A DNA stretch of 64,000 bases from Pithys albifrons albifrons (taxonomy: Eukaryota; Chordata; Aves; Passeriformes; Thamnophilidae), in contig NC_092467.1 in assembly GCF_047495875.1 (NCBI RefSeq), forward strand, positions 33,596,878 to 33,660,877. Reading direction: 5' to 3'. The position numbers and the translations under genes are program-made. The notes below the pieces were generated by a model, which saw nothing but the letters and a program-made list of their open reading frames with translations, made no database searches and was not told where the DNA came from. This document shows, in pieces, positions 54,628-64,000 of the stretch. How positions within the stretch are numbered: the first letter of the stretch is position 1; every line of letters begins with the position of its first letter.

Positions 54628-57600
54628 GATCACAGCAGGTTTTATTGGCCAGGGCTGGATGGCCTCACTCAAACACACCTCTCAAATATCCCTGGAAATT
54701 ATGATTTGTGCAAGTCTGGTCTTGCACTTCTGTAATACTTGTCTTTCAGTACAGAAACAACCCCAAAAGCACCGACAGTGTTTGGGTCCTGCTCCAAGCA
54801 CTCCCTTGCCCAGGAGAGCAGAGTGAGACCAAACCCCAGTGGCCATTTCCATGTCCTCATTCCAGCCTCATTAATTGCATGTGCCTTAATTGGGGCCTGA
54901 AACTCCTGCTGCTCCAGGGCCCTTCTGCTCACAGCCTCGTGCCAGCTCCACACCACGGGTTGGGGCAGGTGCCGAGCATGGCAGGGGGCTGAGCCAGGCT
55001 GTGCCAAGCTGTGCCAGGCTGTGCCAAGCTGTGCCAGGCTGTGCCAGCCCAGTGCTCGCTGTCTCCAGGCTGCTGGTCCCACCATCCCCAGCTGGGGGTG
55101 GCTGAGGTGCCTCTTTCCCCATGGAACACCTCCCTGGCAGCAGCCCCTGTGCCTGCACCTCTGGGCAGTGCTCCCTGTGCCCATCAATCCATGCCCAGGT
55201 CCATCCTGGCCAGGTCCATCACACCAGTACTCCCCGTGCTTCTGCCACAGAAGTGCCACCTGCAGTGCCAGCGTCCCAGACCTTTCAGCATCCCCCCTTT
55301 ATTTCACGGCTGCCCTCGCCCAAATGACTCAAACACTGCCCTCCTTTTTAAGGACACTGCTTGGCTTCCTTCCAGAGCCTTTACATGTTTTTTCGATACA
55401 AGATGAACTGCCTTTTTATTCTAAACACTGTCAAATGTTTGAATTGCTGCTCTGCATCCCATCATTTATCACCTCCTGAATCCACAGCCATCACTGAGCT
55501 TGCAGCACCCACTGTCATCTTCATTCTTTCCCTGCACAACAACTTTATCCTGGAACAACTTCTTTTTGTGATGGAATCATTCAAAAGAAAAATTCCAGCA
55601 ACGCACATTCCTCATTACTTACAAATCAGCAACTTGCCAGATCGGTCCCAAGCAGACACTCAGTAATTTCAATTCACTGGATAAATATAATTAGTAGCCT
55701 CACATCGTTTTCAAAAGGCGTTGGCATCACTTTGCAACTCATTGAGGGGACCAAAGACAATCTGTCTCAGAAATCCTCTATCAGTAAATGGATCTGAAGA
55801 ACAGTAATTACAGCAATTGGTGCAGGTTAGTGGAACATCTCTGGGATGTGCTGAGTGGCTGCCCCTGGCTCAGCTGAGAGTCCCTGTTTATCCCTCATTT
55901 AAGGGATGGAATGGAGGGCCCAGGGCTTGGCTTTGGACAGAGGCCAAATCTATGGACTGTCCAATCTGCCCTTCTGCCCATGACCTGGCCCAAATCCCAC
56001 CGAGCACAAAGTTGGACCAAGGGAGAGCATCAACCTGCAGCAGAAGGATTGGAACACAAACCAAGAGCTTTCTGAAAGCCACAGGAGAAATGCTGCAACT
56101 GTCCCAACTTCCACAGAGACTGATTTGCTTTCCTGGTGTTCACATAAACTGCAACAACCCTTTAACCTCCTTCCTGCCAAACCAGGGGCAGGACCTGCTG
56201 GACCCACCTGCCTGACCCTCTCAGCTCCTGGGAACCCACCCTCTGGCCCATCTCCACTAAACCCACCAGAAGGAGAGGAGGTGCAATGAAGAGAACTCCA
56301 GGGGAAGGAGAACAGAGGCCCTTGCAGTGGTTCCAAACTGCAGAAGGCAGGAGCCCCTCAGCCCTGGCAGCTCCTGCAGACAGACAGTGTCCAGCTGCCA
56401 ACACAGCCAGGTGTTCTGACAGCTCAGGGCAGGTGGGCAGCACCAGCACCTCCTGGGCCCAGCAGCTCCAGATCCTGCATCTCCCAATCCCCTCATCTCC
56501 TGCTCCCAGCTTCTCTTGACCCCAACATCTCCCGAGGCCACCATGTTCTGGCTCCAGCACCTCCTGCCCTCAGCCTCCCCTGTCCCCAGCATCACCCAGT
56601 CCTAACACATCCTGGTCCCAGCCTCTCCTGACCCAGCACTCCTACCCCAGCACCTCCTCACAGTGGGGAAGTCTCATGGAAATGGGAGTGAGGACAATCA
56701 TAAAGGAACTGAAAATGTTTCAAGGAGTGGGAAAAAGAGCCCAGAGGACACAGGGCCCCACCTGGCATGAAATCAGCCTCAGCTGGTAAAATGCATCCCT
56801 GAAAAGGGCAAGAGGTGGGAAAGTCCCACTTGGTGCTCACTGCAAATTTAGACTCAGCAAATGGTCTCACACATGGACTGTCAGCTCAGCCCCAGAGGTG
56901 CCAATCCCAGCAGACACACAGCTCTGCAGGGCAGAGGCTCCCCAGGGGTCGGAAGGAGGACTCTCCAAGCTCCTGAGGCCACCAGCAAACTTCCCAGGAA
57001 GATGCCAAGCTCCAGGAGCCAATTTACAGCATGAGCCAACTCCGATGGCTCCTGCAAGGGCTGCACCTGCTTGTTGTTCTTCAAAATGCCACGAAAATTG
57101 GCAACAACATCAAGTGAATGTGTTGAAATTGTTCCTTAATAGGAGTGAGGAGGGAATTAGAATAAAAATAACACAAATATTGCGTTTGCAGCTGAGAGAA
57201 CAAAGTGTTCTCTCTTCCAAGCTGCTGTTTGAATGTTCCTGTTTTCCAGCAGTAGTTTAATACCTATTCCAAAGGAAAAAAACCAGCAATGGAGGAGGGA
57301 AGGTTTGAAACAGGTTAAGACAACCAAAGGTAACGGAGAAAAAGAAACTCCTCTCTGAAGGAACCCTTCAGTGCAAGTGTGACCTTGGACATAACCCACC
57401 TCCAAGATAGAAAAGTCAAAATCAAGGTGCCAGGGCAGTGCATCAATCACTTTTAGGACCAAACAGCTCTGGGAAGCCCTGAGAGCAGATCAGACCTGGT
57501 GACAGATCTGTGAGCCCCTGACAGGGGAGAGCTCCATGCCCAGCCAGGCTGGCAGGTAATTACTGTGTCCATGCCAGGCTCGCCCCCCAGAGCAGGGCAC

Positions 57601-58224
57601 ATACACCCCAGCCTGGCACTCAGGGCACAGTCCCCGTGCCCTTGGCAGGGACAGCCCCAGCCCCAGCCCAGCAGTCACACTGTGCTCCTTCTGGGGGGAG
57701 GACTCCAGCAGGGACCCCTCGTTTCACCTTCTGTGGTTTGTGGTGGTCCCTTATCCCCACCCTCTGGTCTCTCAGAACTGATTCCACTCCTCTTGCCACT
57801 CGTACTCAGAGCATTACACTGAGCTCACCATTTCCTTCTTGGAAAAGCCTAAAGCTGCTGAGCAAAAGCTTAGAAGTGAATTGAAAATTTCCAAGAAAAT
57901 ATTAAAATTGCTGAGGTTAATGGGGTCCAACCACAGGAATCAAGAGACAATCTAGTTTTAGTTAACTGTGTCCCCTTCTTATCTTTTCTCTGAGATTTCA
58001 TATAAAATTTTAGCCATTTGCCATTGTCTATAACCTGAATCTATCACAAGAAATATCAAAATCAGAAGCAATTTTTAGTAATTTTGCTGATCCACTCCAT
58101 CATTGCAGAGACCCTCCTCTACCATGTGGTAACACCTGGTGGTTGTCTCATGTTCCTCTTGTGACTGGTGCAAGACACTGGTTTGCTCCTTCCCTCCCAC
58201 CATCCCTTCCAGTTGTTCATCTCT
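54628..58224. other. Single-copy intron sequence, the longest repeat-poor stretch
   Basis: 3.6 kb without mobile elements I can recognise. A 10-bp repeat (GTGCCAAGCT/GTGCCAGGCT, about 6 copies) lies at 54993..55047. AT-rich at about 55640-55720, 57110-57190 and 57880-58090. No gene. Confidence 0.5.
54993..55047. repeat. 10-bp tandem repeat, about 6 copies
   Basis: GTGCCAGGCT and GTGCCAAGCT alternate, each with a TGCCA half-site of the NFI type at 10-bp spacing. Confidence 0.9.
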
Positions 58225-58735
58225 AACATGGACTCACAGAACCAGAGAGGTTTGGGGTGGAAGGGACCCCAAAGCCCACCCAGTGCCACCCCTGCCATGG
58301 GCAGGGACACCTCCCACCAGCCCAGGGTGCTCCAAGCCCTGTCCAGCCTGGCCTGGGACACTGCCAGGGATGGGGCAGCCACAGCTTCTCTGGGCACCTG
58401 TGCCAGGGCCTGCCCACCCTCCCAGCCAGGAATTCCTTCCCAATATCCCACCTATCCCTGCCCTGTGGCAGTGGGAAGCCATTCCCTGTGTCCTGTCCCT
58501 CCATCCCTTGTCCCGAGTCCCTCTCCAGCTCTCCTGGAGCCCCTTTAGGTATTGAAATGCTGCAATGAGCTCCTCCCAAGGCTTCTGTTCTCCAGGCTGA
58601 ACAATCCCAGCTGTCCCAGCCTTTCCTGCCAGCAGAGCTGCTCCAGCCTCTGACCATCCTGGTGCCTCCTCTGGCCTGGCCCCAACAGCTCCACATCCTT
58701 CCTTTGCTGCAGACTACAGGCAGTTTCCATGAAAC
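58225..58735 (-). mobile_element. CR1 LINE 3' region, longest simple copy (about 510 bp)
   Basis: Antisense from GAGGTTTGGGGTGGAAGGGA through CCCAGCCAGGAATTCCTTCC, CCATCCCTTGTCCCGAGTCC, TTCTCCAGGCTGAACAATCC and GCCCCAACAGCTCCACATCC. Continuous and unexpanded, so it serves as a reference for the expanded copies. Non-coding at this end of the LINE. Confidence 0.93.
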
Positions 58736-58937
58736 ATGAAGCTCAGAAAGGTGTCTTGAGGTTGAGCTTATTTCAAGTCCTTCCCTCCCCAACACAACCT
58801 ACTTTTAATAGGAATTTTCTTTCTCTGTCACCAACTTTTGTGAAATAACACTTATTCTTGGGGCAGCACCTTCAGCACGGGGCCATTGCCCCACTCCCAA
58901 CTGCTCCATGGCCATTCTGAGCAGAGCCAAGGCTGCT

Positions 58938-60154
58938 CCTCACTGAACACCCACCCTGAGACAGCCCAGCCCTCACTGAACACCCACCCTGAGACAGCCC
59001 AGCCCCTCAGTGACACCCACCCTGAGACACCCCAGCCCCTCTGACACCCACCCTGAGACACCCTGAGACAGCTCAGCCCCTCAGTGACACCCACCCTGAG
59101 ACAGCCCAGCCCCTCAGTGACATCCACCCTGAGACACCCCAGCCCCTCTGACACCCACTCTGAGACAGCCCAGCCCCTCAGTGACATCCACCCTGAGACA
59201 GCCCAGCCCCTCACTGAACACCCACCCTGAGACAGCCCAGCCCCTCAGTGACATCCACCCTGAGACAGCCCAGCCCCTCAGTGACACCCACCCTGAGACA
59301 GCCTGAGACAGCCCAGCCCTTCAGTGACACCCACCCTGAGACAGCCCAGCCCCTCAGTGACACCCACCCTGAGACACCCCAGCCCCTCAGTGACGCCCAC
59401 CCTGAGACAGCCCAGCCCTTCAGTGACACCCACCCTGAGACAGCCCAGCCCCTCAGTGACACCCACTCTGAGACAGCCCAGCCCTCACTGAACACCCACC
59501 CTGAGACAGCCCAGCCCCTCAGTGACACCCACCCTGAGACAGCCCAGCCCCTCAGTGACACCCACCCTGAGACAGCCTGAGACAGCCCAGCCCCTCAGTG
59601 ACACCCACCCTGAGACAGCCTGAGACAGCCCAGCCCTTCAGTGACACCCACCCTGAGACAGCCCAGCCCCTCAGTGACACCCACCCTGAGACAGCCCAGC
59701 CCCTCAGTGACGCCCACCCTGAGACAGCCCAGCCCCTCAGTGACACCCACCCTGAGACAGCCCAGCCCCTCAGTGACACCCACCCTGAGACAGCCCAGCC
59801 CCTCAGTGACACCCACCCTGAGACAGCCCAGCCCCTCAGTGACACCCACCCTGAGACAGCCTGAGACAGCCCAGCCCCTCAGTGACACCCACCCTGAGAC
59901 AGCCCAGCCCTCACTGAACACCCACCCTGAGACAGCCCAGCCCTTCAGTGACACCCACCCTGAGACAGCCCAGCCCCTCAGTGACACCCACCCTGAGACA
60001 GCCCAGCCCCTCTGACACCCACCCTGAGACAGCCTGAGACAGCCCAGCCCCTCAGTGACACCCACCCTGAGACACCCTGAGACAGCCCAGCCCCTCAGTG
60101 ACACCCACCCTGAGACAGCCCAGCCCCTCAGTGACACCCACCCTGACCCAGCCC
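58938..60154. repeat. 33-bp minisatellite, about 36 copies
   Basis: The unit contains GACAGCCCAGCCCCTCAGTG and ACACCCACCCTGA. Variants: CACTGAACACC, missing CAGTGACA, and extra GACAGCCT or GACACCCT inserts of about 10 bp. The reverse complement (GTGTCACTGAGGGGCTGGGC, TGTCTCAGGGTGG) resembles the CR1 tail text GTGGCACTCAGTGCTCTGGG, CTGGGGGACAAGGTGG, so a CR1 origin is possible. Confidence 0.96.
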
Positions 60155-60952
60155 AGCTCCAATAATTCCTGAAGAAAGGAAGGCAGAGAGGATTCCACAG
60201 CCCAGCCCACGGTGCATATGGCACTGCAGCAGAGCTGACAGGCATCCAGACTGTTCCTGTGTCTTACTGGGGACTCTTTCACCTACATTTGTTTGGCACT
60301 TAGTAAAAAATATCCTAAAAAATGAGGATGAATAAACCACCCCCAGTGACTGTCAGAAAAACCCCTTGTTCAACAGTCAGTTAGTTCCAGCTATTGAAAT
60401 ATTTCCCTGTGCCTCACAACTGATACCAGCTCATCTGAAGGCTTCAGAGAGCTCTACAAAAGCACCAGGCAGGAAATTCATAGCCTAAAATCAGTGTCTA
60501 AACAACAATACAAAGCAACAGAGACAGACTATACAGGAAAGTAGGACAGAAATACAATTTGTGCACTTATTGTACATGTACTTACACATCTGCACAATTT
60601 CCACAACCTACTGATGTCATTTATAATCAAATCCTTTTATGAAAACCTTATGACAAAATTCAGATTGCCTCTAGTTCCTAAACTTCCTCTCTGACTCTCC
60701 TCCCCATTGGCTCCTCCACTGAACTCACTGAGTCCCAAACATTGATTTGTCTGAAGACCTTTAAAAATTGACATTTTATCAAATATTTTGTCTTTTTTTT
60801 TCTCTTGTCTCATGTAAAAATAATTGTTTTAACATTTGATGTAATGTCTTTTGTTGTGGATTAGACTTTTCCCAGGTGTTCTCTGAAGATGGGATGAGAT
60901 GTGGCATTTGAGCTCATTCTTGGTTGAGCAGCCCCATCTTCTCCTTTACAAG
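60155..60952. other. Single-copy intron sequence, AT-rich right half
   Basis: AT-rich from about 60500 to 60860. Nothing recognised. Confidence 0.5.
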
Positions 60953-61240
60953 TGGAGGGACCAGACCAGGGGGAATGGCCTCAGACTGAAGGAGAGCAGG
61001 GCTAGGTGGGATATTGGGAAGGAATTCCTGGCTGGAAGGGTGGGCAGGCCCTGGCACAGGTGCCCAGAGGAGCTGTGGCTGCCCCATCCCTGGGAGTGTC
61101 CCAGGCCAGGCTGGACAGGGCTTGGAGCAGCCTGGGCTGGTGGGAGGTGTCCCTGCCCAGGGCAGGGGTGGCACTGGGTGGGCTCTGAGGTCCTTCCCAA
61201 CCCAAATCAGACTGGATTCCATGATTCTTCTAGTGCAATC
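60953..61240 (+). mobile_element. CR1 LINE 3' end with terminal octamers
   Basis: Sense: GGATATTGGGAAGGAATTCC, GGCAGGCCCTGGCACAGG, GGAGGTGTCCCTGCCCAGGG, ending GGATTCCATGATTCTTCT, degenerate octamers of the CR1 terminus. Confidence 0.91.
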
Positions 61241-63049
61241 TTTCCCTGATTTCTATATTTAATTAAAGCTTTTCACACCATGATTAGGCAGTGGCTGCCA
61301 GCTCAGTTCTCTTTGCTTTCAGCTTTTATGAGGATTCAAGACACAACATTGTTGGTTTCTCTCTCCCATGGCCAAAGGTACAAAACCCTTGAGGTTTGGG
61401 GGCTGCTTTGGGGGCAGGAGCTGCTGACAATGGCCAGGTTGTGGTCCAGGATGGTCCATCCATGTTCCTCTGCACACAGACAATGAGCCAAGGCAGCAGA
61501 GGACCAGGAGGAGTTACCTGAGGGGTTCCCAGAGAAGGCTGTGGCTGCCTCCAACAGCACCTTGTCAGTGAAGAAGCTGAGAGGGGCAGAGTCCCTGAGC
61601 CACTGCAGTTATGCAAAGGTGGCACAGAAATAAAACCTCGAGGCCAAAGGAGCTGCCTTTTCACATTAAGAGTGAAATAATTCTCTGCTCAGGACGGTGT
61701 CTCTGTGAGCCCTGTCAGCAATTAGAGGGCTGAGGAACCCCAAGTCATAGATCATGCATTGAACATAATGAAGTGACACTTTGCTCTGCAACCAGCAGAC
61801 ATTAAGGAAATGACAACTGACTCCAAAACGTCCAGAAAGATATTTAAATCAGTAATGTTGAATAAATTAAGTGAGCAATTACTGCTATGTTTGACAAAGC
61901 ATGATACAACAATACATTAAGCATAAATTAGCTCAGCCCTTACTCACTGATCTTTATCTGCTTTTAATTAATGAATTTAATTGACTGGAAGGGAGATTTA
62001 AGAATGTCTTGTTAGAAGTCAAGAAGGAAAACCATCTGATATTTGGGAGAAGAGAAGCAAAGGGAGTCTGGACTGTGGATCCCTGGGTGGAGCCACTGGT
62101 GGTCTGTATCTGGTGTCAATAAAAGAGTCATTAATAAATGGGATCTTCCCAGAGATCCCAATTAGTGCTGCACAGAAAATAAATTCAGCCCATGCTGAGC
62201 TGCACCTGCAGCCTCTGGGCTGAGTCCACCTCGGCCCAGGGGGGTCTCTGAGGCATCTTCCCTAGAGACAACCTGCACACAGGTGTGATGGAAAACTCCT
62301 CTCTGCTCCAAGAGGCTCAGATCATTTCCTTTTACACCCCATATCTTAAATATATTCACATCTACGTGTGTGTTTCCATGTACTGTCCTATGCAGTTACC
62401 TCTTTGTGCAGGTCTATGTTGTTCTAGGAATGTCTGTATTATTTAAAAAAAAAAGGATCAATAATATTAAGTCAGAAAATTAGAGCAAACTCTCTAAAAG
62501 TGAAGACTCATTTTGCTGCTATGCACATAATCCTTACAAAGAGGGAGGATTTTTTATTCTTTCTTTTCAATTGCATTTCAAATACCAGCTGTTTGTAGTT
62601 TTCTTTTTTTTTTCCACACCTGGGGATTAAAATAGATGTTTAAACTACTCGAAATTAGTTCTATTCTCCATATCTGGGGAATAAAATATAGGCTTAAATT
62701 GTTTGGAATTAGTTAAGGCTGGGAATGATGGAGATGAGTCCCGGAGTTTCTCATAATAAATGCTATTTAAATGGTTCATGGCTTTGTTAATTCCAGACTG
62801 GAGCTGTGTGAGGACCAACAGCACCTGAGAAGGAATCCCACCAGCTGTAAACTCCCGGGGCAGAGTGACAGCACTGAGAAAGGCTGGGAGAGATCCCTGC
62901 TGGGCTGGCACAGGTGAGAAATGCAACTTTTACACAGCCACAGCAAGGCTGATGCCTTTGATAGCCCATTTTCCCAGTGCTGTGCCCTGTCACTGTGAGA
63001 GCAGAAGGTGCTCAGCCACTGCAGTTCAGCTGGAGAGAGCAGAGATGGA
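61241..63049. other. Single-copy intron sequence with AT-rich core
   Basis: From about 61740 to 62020 and 62340 to 62780 the sequence is AT-rich and repeat-free (for example AGCATAAATTAGCTCAGCCC, TTTTAATTAATGAATTTAAT). Candidate conserved elements. No gene. Confidence 0.5.
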
Positions 63050-63470
63050 GCCCCAGCCAGGGGGGACACCTCCCTGTGCCACCCCTGAGCAGCCCCTGGG
63101 GGACCCCTCAGACCTTGGGATGCAGCCCCATCCCAGTGGGGACACCTCCCTGTGCCACCCCTGAGCAGCCCCTGGGATGGGACCCCTCAGACCTTGGGAT
63201 GCAGCCCCAGCCAGTGGGGACACCTCCCTGTGCCACCCCTGAGCAGCCCCTGGGATGGGACCCCTCAGGCCTTGGGATGCAGCCCCATCCCAGTGGGGAC
63301 ACCTCCCTGTGCCACCCCTGAGCAGCCCCTGGGATGGGACCCCTCAGACCTTGGGATGCAGCCCCATCCCAGTGGGGACACCTCCCTGTGCCACCCCTGG
63401 GCAGCCTCTGGGATGGGACACCTCAGGCCTTGGGATGCAGCCCCGTCCCAGGGGGGACACCTCTCTGTGC
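63050..63470. repeat. 79-bp minisatellite, about 5 copies
   Basis: The unit contains GGGGACACCTCCCTGTGCCA, CCCCTGAGCAGCCCCTGGGA and CCTTGGGATGCAGCCCC. Landmarks at 63122 and 63201 give 79 bp. The last unit is cut at CTCTGTGCACAGACAGG, where the next array begins. Confidence 0.95.
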
Positions 63471-64000
63471 ACAGACAGGTCCTGAGCTCTGGGGAGCAGA
63501 GCACACCCCTGGATGTGTCTGCACAGACAGGTCCTGAGCTCTGGGGAGCAGAGCCCACCCCAGGATGTGTCTCCATCACCCACAGACAGGTCCTGAGCTC
63601 TGGGGAGCAGAGCCCACCCCGGGATGTGTCTGCACAGACAGGTCCTGGAGCTCTGGGGAGCAGAGCACACCCCTGGATGTGTCTCCATCACCCACAGACA
63701 GGTCCTGGGGCTCTGGGGAGCAGAGCACACCCCTGGATGTGTCTCCATCACCCACAGACAGGTCCTGGGGCTCTGGGGAGCAGAGCACACCCCTGGATGT
63801 GTCTCCATCACCCACAGACGGGTCCTGGAGCTCTGGGGAGCAGAGCACACCCCTGGATGTGTCTCCATCACCCACAGACAGGTCCTGGAGCTCTGGGGAG
63901 CAGAGCACACCCCTGGATGTGTCTCCATCACCCACAGACAGGTCCTGGGGCTCTGGGGAGCAGAGCACACCCTTGGATGTGTCTCCATCACCCACAGACA
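63471..64000. repeat. 60-bp minisatellite, about 9 copies, continuing past the window edge
   Basis: The unit contains CACAGACAGGTCCTGGAGCT, CTGGGGAGCAGAGCACACCC and CTGGATGTGTCTCCATCACC. Three early units are shorter (GTGTCTGCACAGACAGG junction, about 51-52 bp). Later units are nearly identical, so expansion is recent towards the right. True length is unknown because the window ends inside it. Confidence 0.95.

Larger units (their letters stand above)
7668..64000 (-). other. NEGR1: NEGR1 intron 1 (part), phase 2
   Basis: All sequence to the right of the exon is upstream in transcript order. No second exon of the gene was found here. Exon 1, which would carry the signal peptide and the start of Ig1, must lie beyond 64000. 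A first intron of more than 56 kb fits the very long first intron of NEGR1 in other amniotes. Its content is minisatellites, CR1 fragments and single-copy sequence, listed separately. Confidence 0.8.

Noticed and set aside
1..64000. tRNA, rRNA or microRNA genes
   Set aside because: No cloverleaf boxes or rRNA text were noticed by eye. Small hairpin RNAs cannot be excluded without a folding search.

Overview
The window looks like the interior of a bird gene, most likely from a songbird (Passeriformes). Two signals support this: about twenty chicken-repeat-1 (CR1) LINE 3' ends, whose wording resembles passerine CR1 subfamilies as I remember them, and one unmistakable vertebrate neural-adhesion exon. 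No prokaryotic gene, rRNA, tRNA or CRISPR array was seen. The species call rests on memory of CR1 consensus sequences, not on a search.

The only protein-coding sequence I can support is one 233-bp exon on the minus strand (7435..7667). It encodes most of the first immunoglobulin domain of NEGR1 (neuronal growth regulator 1, also called kilon or neurotractin, IgLON family). Everything to its right (7668..64000) is then intron 1, and everything to its left (1..7434) is intron 2, both transcribed right to left. Both introns are very long in other amniotes, which explains a 64-kb window with one exon.

The introns are filled with three things. (1) About 23 tandem arrays, mostly GC-rich minisatellites with 5- to 79-bp units and 0.15 to 2.4 kb long. 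By my coordinates they add up to about 17.4 kb, or 27% of the window. The largest are a 27-bp array (50422..52782), a 24-bp array (17908..19889), a 10-bp array (31488..32835), a 33-bp array (58938..60154) and a GGGCA/GGGCAA array (4185..5233). Two long GGAA/TTCC tracts lie in opposite orientations at 6503..7224 and 13378..13919. (2) CR1 3' fragments in both orientations, and one much older L3/CR1-like LINE remnant (43735..44110). (3) Single-copy sequence, with several AT-rich islands that stand out from the GC-rich background and are candidates for conserved non-coding elements.

The most interesting pattern is that several minisatellites appear to have been born inside CR1 elements. Arrays at 14837..15378 (54-bp unit) and 34541..35190 (48-bp unit) independently amplify the same internal CR1 segment. 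Arrays at 44937..45758 (51-bp unit) and 4185..5233 (GGGCA type) amplify the last few tens of bases of CR1. For two of these the window also holds an unexpanded seed (54545..54625 and 20049..20066). I found no undescribed protein system. The long open frames in the arrays are a by-product of stop-free repeat units, often with lengths divisible by three.
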